In this document: one piece after another, positions 56,140-64,000 of the stretch
How the letters are laid out: every line of letters begins with the position of its first letter
How positions within the stretch are numbered: the stretch's first letter is position 1
Origin: Cryoendolithus antarcticus
Taxonomy: Eukaryota; Ascomycota; Dothideomycetes; Cladosporiales; Cladosporiaceae
Reading direction: 5' to 3'
Length of the DNA: 64,000 nt
NCBI GenBank assembly: GCA_002077065.1
Contig: NAJO01000029.1
Location: 1 to 64,000 of the forward strand
Program-made: the position numbers and the translations under genes
The notes under the pieces: model-generated
What the model was told of the DNA's origin: nothing
The model's input: the letters and a program-made list of their open reading frames with translations, nothing else
Databases searched by the model: none

Positions 56140-56728
56140 CTATGTCGGGTTCGTACTAAGAATGTCCGAGTCACCAGCGTCAAGAATCGCCATGGTCGAG
56201 CACCTGAACAGCTTTCCGCAGGCAGTACCCAACTCAATCTATCATTCAAGTCAGTACAATAATTCCCTCCAAAGTCCTGCCGCCGCAAAGCGGGCAGAGC
56301 TTCTTCTCAGGGCCCCAGAGAAAGCAAGTAGTGTCCATGCCCTCCAGAGCCTTGTAATGAAGCTCCTTCGCTAGGCAGAGGTATACAGTGTGGTTGAAGC
56401 TCTTTCTAGGGATGGTGTGGTGGTGAACGTACGTTGTTGCCGGAGAAGTGGTGGACGGTGGTCTTGGCCAACATGCTGTAGTACTCGAGCTCGGATTTGC
56501 GGAGGGGAGGCGTGTTGCCGGCGATGATGATGAGCTTTGCCTTGCCGGAGCGGAGGGTCTTGAGGGTGGACTTGTAGCCGAGGGTGACTTTGCCGGACTG
56601 TGTTGATGTTCTTGTCAGTCTCGTTCGCGGGCCTAGGAAGCGTAATGCAGCAGGCCACATACCTTGATCGTCAAGGCCAACTTGGCATTGATCGTGTCAG
56701 AGGTCTTCGCTCCCTTCTTTGGTGCCAT
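56140..56728 (-). CDS. RPL30: 60S ribosomal protein eL30
   Basis: Three exons: 56728-56663, 56597-56433, 56238-56140; total 330 nt, 109 aa. It reads '[22 protein letters not shown]', '[27 protein letters not shown]', '[20 protein letters not shown]', then after a 194-nt intron '[32 protein letters not shown]'. The last exon sits far from the second and is easily missed, because a stop would otherwise cut the protein short. The final five residues (STNPT) extend past the usual 'SDIL' end. eL30 binds kink-turn RNA and in yeast controls splicing of its own transcript; the long second intron leaves room for such control (inference). Confidence 0.93.
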
Positions 56729-57383
56729 TGCGACGGTGATTGAATGTGTGAGTGGCGGGTGTCGAAGTCGTCAATATCGTGGTGCAGCAATTCACAGCGG
56801 GATGAAATTGTGTGTGGGCGTGGACATGAATAAGGTTCGGAGACAAGGGCGATCCCGCTATCCCGCCAGCCCTGTCCCTTCACGTGCATGCAACATCCCC
56901 CCTGCCGACCCTTATGGATATCGAGTATCTGAATTTCAGAAGAGGATGAGGGAAGCCCAATGAGTCCGTAACGACGATGTGCGATCATGTATTTCAAACC
57001 GTTACTCATCGCTGGCTCTCAATCACTTCTCCGGCGTAGGGCTGAGACATGGTCGCTTAGCTACGCTCGGCATGTGAAATCGATGGGAAGGGTCCACGGA
57101 GGCTCGTCAACCGCGCATGGCCAGGACTCAATCCTTGAAACGTAGCGAATGTCAGATGCTGGTACCGCCCATACGTGTCATACCACCTTCGCGTTCACTT
57201 TTTCCGTTCAGCATCATTGCGAGCAACTCTACTGTGGACTTTAGCGCTCATACGTTCGGCGCGAAGAAGACCTTCAAGATCGCATACTGACGGCAGTGTA
57301 TACCATGGCGCGGTGACTGACCCCAGGATTTGAGTGACATAGACCAGATCGCAGTCATTGGAGCGACGCCGTACACCTGAGGC
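56729..57383. other. divergent promoter between RPL30 and the coiled-coil gene
   Basis: About 650 bases, no supported gene. It contains the promoter of a highly expressed ribosomal gene on the left. Confidence 0.4.
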
Positions 57384-59468
57384 ATGTCCTCCGCCTCCGC
57401 CAAGAAGGCGACACCATCAGCGCCAGCAAACCCCCGAAGACCCTCAGCCAACCCGAGTGCATCATCATCCAGCATTACGCCCGCCTCTCGAAGCCCCACC
57501 AGAATGAGCGCAACAAGTGGCACAACCACGCCAGGCGCACAATCTCTCAACAGAACCCGTTCCAGCCGCACAGCAACCCCCGTATCTGCAAGGGCCGCTG
57601 CAAGGAGACCCGCAGCATCCAATGAACCCGATGATGAGGTCAAAGCGGAGATGCAAGTCAAGTACGACGAGCTGCAGGAACAGCTTCGTCTGGCTGACGA
57701 GCGGTCGACGCAAGTCCAGCGACAGGCTGCCGTGCTGCAGATCAAGCTTGATGAAGCGCTGAAGGAGCAAGGGCTGCTGGAGGAGAGCGTGCATGAGCAG
57801 GTGGAGAAGGTTAACGATCTGGAAAACGAGAGGAAGGAGAGCCTGAGAGCGAGGCGGGAGATGGAGCAGATCTATGAGAGTGAGCGGAGCGCTGCTATGA
57901 AGGAGAGGGAAGAAGCGCAGACGCAGCAGGAAGACATGCAAGCGTCGATGCAGCGGCTGAAAGAAGCACTGCATTCCCGAGAGGTCCGCGCTGGACTGGA
58001 CGATGAGCGACGACCTAGTCTGTCTCGCAACTCCAGCTTCCGCAACAGCGGTGCCCCTTCGCCCAATCCAGAAATGACCAGCCCTTTCGCTCCCCCTGCC
58101 ACACTCCAGCGTAGCGACTCGCGGAGCAGCTCTAAACTGGTCATGCAAAAAGATAAGATCATCGAGTCTCTGCGTCTCGAACTGGCAGAGGCGCATATCA
58201 AGCTAGTCGAGTTGGACAATATGGGCGGTGGCCGTCTACAAAAGCTCGAAGCAGAAATGTATGAGGTCAAGATGCAGAATGCACGACTGATGGAAGAGAA
58301 CGAGAGTTTCCAGTTACTGCTCAGCGAGAAGACACTTAATGGGGACTTCGGCCAGAGCGACCTGCTGCGACCTCGATCGAACAACGGCTCTAGACCGCCT
58401 TCTAGACACCCGCAAGGCGACAGTCTGGCGGACGAACTCGAAGGCCATGACGAGACCGAGACGAGCGAGGATTCCAGACGACTGCATGCTGAAGTCTCGA
58501 GTCTCAAGGACCAGAACAAAGCATTGACATTGTACATCAACAACATCATCTCCCGCCTGCTCCAGCACGACCAATTCGAGCAGATCCTCGACAAGACTCC
58601 GGATATCTTCTCTAGCGGCGGCGCAGCCTCTTCAGCCATAGCATCCCCCGCCAAACCCCAGGAGAAAGCCCTCCCAGCCCCTCCGCCCACAGAACAAGAC
58701 GACGAAGCTCCCTCCGGGTTCCTCCAACGCGCCCGCAGCGTAATGGGCGCCAAGCGACCTCGCCCTCAATCTCAGATCTTCCCCTCCACGCACACTTATA
58801 CCGAGCTCTCCTCTGATCAGCCCACGCCACGACCCAACGAAGACCCTAGCACGGCTCCGCAAGTGCCTTTAGGTCGCCGCGCAGTAAGCGGCGGCCAGTC
58901 CGCACACCGCCGCTCGAATTCCGAGTGGGCCGGAGGCGCAAATCTAGTCAATCAAATGTACCGTCCTACGCCATCGGCCGCACCTAGTGGGCTTGGGCCC
59001 GCGAGTCCAGGGCTCAGCTCACCGACGTCTACCCGTACATCATTCTTTGGCGCACCACCTGGACCAGCAAGTCGTGTGCCGTCTGGTAGCACCGTGCCAA
59101 CCATCTCCTCGATAGCAGAGACTTCCGATGCCAAAGCGCCGCAGCGCGACAGCAAAGTCCCCGCCCCCAGTTCCGATCCTTCCGCACCCACGGACGAAGC
59201 AACGCTAGCATCCAACCCCTCATCCCCACCCCGTAGTCTCAATTCTAGCGGCGAGAGCTCGCATGGGGGCCGCGGCAACGGCGGTGCGATTATCGTGGGC
59301 TCGAAGATGCGGCCGCTGAGACTTGTGAGAGAGGCTGAAGAAAGCAGAGGAGGGAGCGGCGCGGGAGCTGGCGGAGCTGGGAACAGGGCCAGCTGGTTTG
59401 GGTGGATGAACAAGGGCGCTTTGCCTGGGATGGGTGGGGAGGCAGGGAAGGGAGGAAGCGGCCAGTAG
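57384..59468 (+). CDS. Coiled-coil protein with disordered Ser/Pro-rich ends
   Basis: Single exon of 694 aa. Residues 1-85 are Ser/Thr/Pro/Ala-rich. A long coiled coil runs from about 85 to 200 ('KYDELQEQLRLADERSTQVQRQAAVL', 'ENERKESLRARREMEQIYE'), a second from about 250 to 335 ('KDKIIESLRLELAEAHIKLVELD', 'MYEVKMQNARLMEENESFQLLL'), and a third short helix ('ALTLYINNIISRLLQHDQFEQIL') near 395. The remaining C-terminus is disordered. Ascomycete relatives are usually annotated vaguely as coiled-coil or 'M protein repeat' proteins, a name given for composition only. A scaffold or cytoskeletal role is a guess. Confidence 0.8.
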   Translation: MSSASAKKATPSAPANPRRPSANPSASSSSITPASRSPTRMSATSGTTTPGAQSLNRTRSSRTATPVSARAAARRPAASNEPDDEVKAEMQVKYDELQEQLRLADERSTQVQRQAAVLQIKLDEALKEQGLLEESVHEQVEKVNDLENERKESLRARREMEQIYESERSAAMKEREEAQTQQEDMQASMQRLKEALHSREVRAGLDDERRPSLSRNSSFRNSGAPSPNPEMTSPFAPPATLQRSDSRSSSKLVMQKDKIIESLRLELAEAHIKLVELDNMGGGRLQKLEAEMYEVKMQNARLMEENESFQLLLSEKTLNGDFGQSDLLRPRSNNGSRPPSRHPQGDSLADELEGHDETETSEDSRRLHAEVSSLKDQNKALTLYINNIISRLLQHDQFEQILDKTPDIFSSGGAASSAIASPAKPQEKALPAPPPTEQDDEAPSGFLQRARSVMGAKRPRPQSQIFPSTHTYTELSSDQPTPRPNEDPSTAPQVPLGRRAVSGGQSAHRRSNSEWAGGANLVNQMYRPTPSAAPSGLGPASPGLSSPTSTRTSFFGAPPGPASRVPSGSTVPTISSIAETSDAKAPQRDSKVPAPSSDPSAPTDEATLASNPSSPPRSLNSSGESSHGGRGNGGAIIVGSKMRPLRLVREAEESRGGSGAGAGGAGNRASWFGWMNKGALPGMGGEAGKGGSGQ

Positions 59469-59916
59469 GAATGGTGGGTTTTGTATTAGGGATAGGCTTC
59501 AGGCTTGGAGGGTTCGATGAGGACTGGACCGGGGAATTGGGGGTTGGGGATTTTGATACCCGGGCATTGATGGATTGGAGTGGTTCATAGACGGTATCGT
59601 GTTAGAAGGATTGTGATTGCGGCCGATCCATTACTTCTGAGCTATTCCGACTACGTAGTCCTCTTCCCAGCTATTGGTACAGAGCATTGGCTAGTACAGC
59701 TATAAGCAGAAGTGCGTAGGCATGACAAGCAAAACGCTGAGGGACTCGCATGATACCTAGGAAAAGCAGCGCCCGGCTCCAGTTCGTCCCCTTCCATTAC
59801 GATTGCGGGGGAAAACGCCGTCCATCATTTCACATCCATAAGTAAAGCGAGCCGCATGGTCCATACACTCATACCGTCCTCATGGTCAGGGCAAACGCCT
59901 CCCGCCCCAAATCATA
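59469..59916. other. convergent intergenic region
   Basis: About 450 bases between two 3' ends. No gene seen. Confidence 0.45.
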
Positions 59917-61242
59917 TCACCACTTCACACCCGACGATTCGATCCCCTTCGATTTGGTCTTCGCCTCTCCAGCAGCACTCGGAAACATCTTCTTCCGCCT
60001 CACCATTCCCTCCGAACACAACCTCCCCACGACCACCGCATGCTTACTCTTCGAATGGTAGCTACTCTGCGTAGCCCACACAGGATGCCGCACGAACTCC
60101 ACCTCATCAGCCTTAACCCCAATGAGCAGGCTCAAGAATTTGTCGTTCGCACGTGCAGCGTCAACGGTCTTGCGGCCCTGAAAGTTCATGTGCAGTACAC
60201 GTAACTTAGCATAGGCGCCCAAGTGACGGAGGAGAGAGTGCATTTGCGGGTCGTGCACGAAGCGGCGTGCTTCCGCGGTGCTTAGTTGAGGGTTCAAGGA
60301 CGGTGCGGCGTCTTCGAAGAGGAATGTCACGTGTCTGATTAGTCCAGTGTTTACTGGTCCGATGGCTTTCAGGAATCGTCGCACAGGTCTGAAGCCTAGC
60401 TCAGACCAGTCAGAGGCGAATATATGGCCATGGCGTCGTGATTGGCGCTGGAAGAAGAACTCGTTTTCGGAGTAGAGGATTGAGCGAGCTTCGTTGTGGA
60501 CTGTGCTGCAAGTACGCAGGAAGGCTGCGGAGCGAGAAAAGCGGGCTGAGGGGGAGCCAAAGTCCAGACGATCTTTATTAGGGGTGACGAAAGTGAGGCG
60601 GTAGATCTCGTTGCGGAGCTCGGGAGGTAGGTCGAGAAAGCCGGCGCGTGATGAGGTCTCCTTGGTGCTAGATTTGCTCTTGCTGGCCTGTGGGAGGAGC
60701 TTCTGGCGTTTCCTAGCGGGTGGGGATGATGAGTCTTTAGGTGAGGCTTGTCGCATGAGCAGAGACTTGAGGTCGATGTTGAGAGTAATCTCCCTGTCTT
60801 CGCCAGCAGGCACATTCAGTGTGACTTGCAAAGGCGGTAGGTTAGTCCTTGAAGACGAAGCAGACTTCCGTGTTGCCAGTCTGCACAGTGGCTGCTCGGT
60901 CTCGTCGTCGCTTGCATCTGACGAGACGTCGCTGAGGGCATCGTCTGGTTCGGACAAGCCGAGATCCGAGAGCGGTGGCGACGGTGAATAGGTACGTTTG
61001 CGGACCGGCTGTTTAGTGACGATGTCTTCATCCTCATCGTAGCTGGTCAGGTCGTCCTCCTCATCGCTGGGCTCTGGCTCCTCATCACTAAGAGCGATCG
61101 CAGAGTCCACGAAGGGTGAGTCGGTTTTGGCGGTGCTTTTCCGTACGGGCCGTCCGGTCTTGGTGTTGTAGGTGATGCCAAAGTCGCCATCGCCTAGCTC
61201 CGGACTGCGTTGCTTGCTGGTCATTGGCTTTTTGAACGGCAT
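59917..61242 (-). CDS. F-box-like protein of the 'LPPELRNEIY' fungal family
   Basis: Single exon of 441 aa from the ATG at 61242 ('MPFKKPMTSKQ'). Residues 1-210 are acidic and Ser-rich with basic patches ('KQPVRKRTYSPSPPLSDLG'). The folded half begins 'GFLDLPPELRNEIYRLTF', the hallmark of a very large ascomycete family with an F-box-like helix, and continues 'SRSAAFLRTCSTVHNEARSILYSENEFFF' and 'TGLIRHVTFLFED'. Such proteins may recruit Skp1 or simply share the fold; no substrate is known for this one. The C-terminus is basic (VRRKKMF, KTKSKG). Confidence 0.78.
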   Translation of the reverse strand: MPFKKPMTSKQRSPELGDGDFGITYNTKTGRPVRKSTAKTDSPFVDSAIALSDEEPEPSDEEDDLTSYDEDEDIVTKQPVRKRTYSPSPPLSDLGLSEPDDALSDVSSDASDDETEQPLCRLATRKSASSSRTNLPPLQVTLNVPAGEDREITLNIDLKSLLMRQASPKDSSSPPARKRQKLLPQASKSKSSTKETSSRAGFLDLPPELRNEIYRLTFVTPNKDRLDFGSPSARFSRSAAFLRTCSTVHNEARSILYSENEFFFQRQSRRHGHIFASDWSELGFRPVRRFLKAIGPVNTGLIRHVTFLFEDAAPSLNPQLSTAEARRFVHDPQMHSLLRHLGAYAKLRVLHMNFQGRKTVDAARANDKFLSLLIGVKADEVEFVRHPVWATQSSYHSKSKHAVVVGRLCSEGMVRRKKMFPSAAGEAKTKSKGIESSGVKW

Positions 61243-62071
61243 CGCGGAATGTGTGATGTCAAACGTGGGTGTCAAGTGTGAGGGTGGCGAGAAAGTGAGG
61301 TCGCTTGTTTTGCGATACTTGGAAATGGAAGGTGCTCGCGGGGTGCTTCATGTAGAGCAAAACGGAAGGAACGACAACCCTCGATCGCCGCGATTGGCAA
61401 TGACAGCGTGCACGAAAGTCTGCTTCTGGGGCTCCGAACACTGCATAAAAGTCAAATGGTGAAGTCTCGACAAAGTGTGTAACGACAAAGGCCGAAGCTG
61501 ACGCCGCGCCGGTGGAGGTGGAGGCACTGAAATCTCCCGCGCCACGCATCGACCAAGGCATGCATGTAATAGGTACTTTCACTTTTATGGCACCGTGGCG
61601 CATATCATGTATCAGGCGCTGTCTACTCCAATTAGCAGCAATGCCACAGTCCGCATGGCGCACAAGATTGTGCCGGGATAGCCGTGTAAATGCAAGTATT
61701 GCATTTGGCCTTCGCTTGCGGTTCATGTCGCGTCGAACTCACTGTAGTCAGAGGACTGATCGGCTTGGCGGAAGAATTATTGACACCGAGATGGTGAATC
61801 TTGCGGCTCTTCAGTGTAGTCTTGGCTAGCAGTGTATGCGGTACGCTCGCCATGGGAGTATGGACTGCAAGTGATTGAGATGAAGTCGCTGAAGTTCATC
61901 AACAATCACGTCGAGCACGCGTGTGTGACATGCATCGGTTGCATGCAGCGGCCCGTCTCGAACCGAGCAAGCGAAGCCAAACATGTGATCGAGATCGTCC
62001 AAACAGCACTGCAACGACAGCAGCTTATTCAGTCCCTTCCTCTCAGTGCACACCGCCACGCAACCCTCACC
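61243..62071. other. divergent promoter between the F-box-like gene and GPN3
   Basis: About 830 bases without a supported gene. The GPN3 frame is open upstream to 61832, but that part lacks GTPase character and I take it as leader. Confidence 0.45.
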
Positions 62072-62971
62072 ATGGGCTCCCGCTACGGCACCATAGTCAT
62101 GGGTCCCGCAGGCGCGGGCAAGACGACCTTCTGCTCGGCCCTGATCGAGCACCTCAAAATGAATCGCCGCTCTTGCTTCTACGTGAACCTCGACCCAGCA
62201 GCAGAAGACTTCGCATACACACCCGACATCGACATCAAAGACCTGATCTCGCTGGAGGATGTCATGGAAGAGCTACACTTGGGCCCCAACGGCGGACTCA
62301 TCTATTGCTTCGAATTCCTGCTCGAGAACCTGGACTTTCTTACTGAGCCACTGGAAGATGTGACCGAGGAGTATCTGATCATTATCGATATGCCTGGGCA
62401 GATTGAGTTGTACAGCCATGTGCCCATACTTCCTGCTCTGGTCAAGACCTTGACGAGGGGGAGTTTGAACATTAGTATGTGCGCCGCGTATTTGCTCGAG
62501 AGCAGCTTCATCGTCGATCGGTCCAAGTTCTTCTCGGGGACGCTGAGTGCGATGAGCGCTATGCTTATGCTCGAGCTGCCGCATGTGAACATTCTGAGTA
62601 AGATGGATCTTGTAAAGGGCCAAGTCGCGAGACGAGATCTCAAGCGTTTCATCGACCCGGACACCAGTCTGCTACAGGATGCGCCCGAGAGTGGACTCAA
62701 GTATGAGTACAAGACCGGAGTGGACAATGGTGACGCCGATGAGAAGAGCACTATGTTGGCTGGCGAGACGTTTGCATCATTGAATCGAGCAGTGGCACAA
62801 TTGATTGATGAGTTCAGCCTGGTATCTTTCCTGAAGCTAGACGCGCAGAACGAGGACAGCGTCGGAACGATACTGAGCTACATCGACGATTGCATACAGT
62901 TCCACGAATCGCAAGAGCCAAAGGAGCCGAACGATCAGCTGGACGACATGGACGTAGATGGCATGGGTTGA
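62072..62971 (+). CDS. GPN3: GPN-loop GTPase 3
   Basis: Single exon of 299 aa, the usual GPN3 length. The start at 62072 puts the P-loop at residues 9-17 ('VMGPAGAGKTTFCSALIEHL'), as in orthologues. Also visible: 'CFYVNLDPAAEDFAY' with the G2 Asp, the GPN insert in 'LHLGPNGGLIYC' near residue 70, 'YLIIIDMPGQIELYSHVP' (G3) and 'NILSKMDLV' (G4). GPN3 works with GPN1 (Npa3) in assembly and nuclear import of RNA polymerase II (family knowledge). The acidic tail (DDMDVDGMG) is typical. No intron is needed. Confidence 0.93.
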   Translation: MGSRYGTIVMGPAGAGKTTFCSALIEHLKMNRRSCFYVNLDPAAEDFAYTPDIDIKDLISLEDVMEELHLGPNGGLIYCFEFLLENLDFLTEPLEDVTEEYLIIIDMPGQIELYSHVPILPALVKTLTRGSLNISMCAAYLLESSFIVDRSKFFSGTLSAMSAMLMLELPHVNILSKMDLVKGQVARRDLKRFIDPDTSLLQDAPESGLKYEYKTGVDNGDADEKSTMLAGETFASLNRAVAQLIDEFSLVSFLKLDAQNEDSVGTILSYIDDCIQFHESQEPKEPNDQLDDMDVDGMG

Positions 62972-63469
62972 GAGCCTGCAACTGTACACTGTTGAGCGAA
63001 GATTGAATGGCTCACGCAAGCGAATGGCTGGAGACTGTATACCTCGAATGATGCGCTCTGACAAGCTTGCATAAGTCGATATGAGACATTGATCAGAGGT
63101 GGCTCGAGGCGAATCGATCCCCAAATGCGGTTGCATTGCATGCCAGGGAGCAGGTTTCATCACGCTGCGCATCGCACGAAGGTCCACGAAGTATTCCCGC
63201 AGAAGCAGAATCGATCTCGGCACACAGACGACGATGTGGCGACTGGGCGCCCGCCAGAGGAAGATGTCGCGTTGGTCAACGAGTGGAGTGTTGCAGATGT
63301 CACGCCCCTTCCCTGACCGGAAATGGCAACATAGGACGAGCTATGCCAGGTCGAGATTCCTGAAGCTGTCGGATAGAGGCAGACACATGCGTACAATCGG
63401 CGAGGGAACGATAAAACGTTCTCGCGAGGCGAGCGTGGGTCTAGTATAGGTAGCTCCGCAATTTTACTC
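62972..63469. other. convergent intergenic region
   Basis: About 500 bases between GPN3 and the gene cut by the window edge. No gene is seen on either strand. Confidence 0.45.
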
Positions 63470-64000
63470 CTACTTCACCCGCTCTTTCTCCTTCCCACCA
63501 CTATCCTCCCTCGCCCTCTCCTTCTCCTCCACACTCCCACCCTCAGCCTTCTCCTCTTCCTCCCTCCTCCTCACACTGCCCTCCGTCTCCCTCAACCCCG
63601 CCTCCCCCTCATCATCCCCCTCAACAAACTCAAAGCTCCTCCACTCCGCTTCCCTCCACCACCCCGTAGTCTGCTCACCCTTCTCATTCACATCTCCCGT
63701 AATGTAGTGGTTGAAGAACCCATGACTAACAAGCACAATCTCCCTCTCATCTCGCGCACGGATCCAGGCTCTGAGCTTCCTCGCACGGCCTGCGAGAGCA
63801 GGAGGCGAGATCTCGAAGTCGCCTTCATGGCGAGTCCAGCCATGCTTCACGTGGTCGAAGTCTACGCCGTCTCCGAACTCGCCTCGTAGTAGCTCGATCT
63901 CCGACCCAGTATCGCAGGGATCTGCGCTCGCTTCCTCCGCGTACGGCAAGGCAATGATCTTAAGTTGTCGGGTCTCGATCGCAGGACTGAAGGTTGTTTG
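63470..64000 (-). CDS. Histidine-phosphatase (phosphoglycerate-mutase-like) family protein, 5' part missing
   Basis: The frame is open to the right edge, so the start and first catalytic His (RHG motif) lie outside. Visible are 'TFSPAIETRQLKIIALPYAEEASADPCDTGSE' and, further on, 'EIVLVSHGFFNHYITGD', where SHG holds the second catalytic His. Together these give the branch-1 histidine-phosphatase fold. The last 50 residues are a Glu/Lys/Arg-rich charged tail ('RRREEEEKAEGGSVEEKERARE') encoded by a polypyrimidine-looking tract. Substrate unknown; fungal relatives are mostly uncharacterised. Confidence 0.75.
   Translation of the reverse strand, partial: QTTFSPAIETRQLKIIALPYAEEASADPCDTGSEIELLRGEFGDGVDFDHVKHGWTRHEGDFEISPPALAGRARKLRAWIRARDEREIVLVSHGFFNHYITGDVNEKGEQTTGWWREAEWRSFEFVEGDDEGEAGLRETEGSVRRREEEEKAEGGSVEEKERAREDSGGKEKERVK

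Noticed and set aside
57872..58753. 293-codon minus-strand frame inside the coiled-coil gene
   Set aside because: Antisense shadow of a charged, GC-rich coding region, with no motif of its own.

Overview
The window is nuclear DNA of a filamentous ascomycete (Pezizomycotina). Genes are compact and lie on both strands. Introns are short (about 46-77 nt in most genes, longer in ribosomal-protein genes), with GT-AG ends and CTAAC/CTGAC-like branch sites. The gene set is fungal: a Fus3/Kss1/Pmk1-type MAP kinase, an Ayg1-like hydrolase, DUF6314 and 'LPPELRNEIY' F-box-like proteins. A Dothideomycete of the Mycosphaerella group is my guess from general appearance only. I see no CRISPR array, rRNA, tRNA, complete transposon or viral sequence.

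Left part (1-34 kb) is mostly housekeeping. In order: COQ9; a trio of small related orphan proteins (1.9-3.7 kb); a secreted yellow/royal-jelly-family protein; the Cdc25 phosphatase followed by a 2.3 kb gene-poor gap; an unrecognised multi-exon protein (10.2-12.8 kb); the Fus3/Kss1-type MAP kinase; cullin-3; the mitochondrial DNL zinc-finger Hsp70 escort protein; an RWD/DUF1115 protein; Pol5; small conserved proteins; the Ayg1-like hydrolase; DUF6314; an F-box-like protein; ribosomal protein eL19; the mitochondrial ATPase inhibitor; and hexokinase.

Middle part (34.8-47.9 kb) is accessory. A broken beta-propeller lectin-like gene comes first. It is followed by what looks like a catabolic cluster: a Rieske ring-hydroxylating oxygenase, an MFS transporter, an amidase, a polysaccharide-deacetylase/cyclic-imidase-family hydrolase, an FAD monooxygenase and a truncated fungal transcription factor. 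The oxygenase, transporter, monooxygenase and regulator each carry independent disabling changes (in-frame stops or 1-nt shifts inside conserved motifs). The amidase and imidase-like genes are intact. I read this as a cluster in decay, with the ring-opening and deamidation pair still preserved. The combination resembles the nicotinate (hxn) cluster of Aspergillus nidulans, but the substrate here is not known.

Right part (48-64 kb) is again housekeeping: a Cys-rich conserved protein, a PXA-PX sorting nexin, cytoplasmic tyrosyl-tRNA synthetase, ribosomal proteins uL16 and eL30, a coiled-coil protein, an F-box-like protein, the GPN3 GTPase, and a histidine-phosphatase-family gene cut by the window edge.

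Exon borders are my own reading of splice signals. For the gene models given with full exon coordinates I checked that the summed exon lengths are divisible by three.
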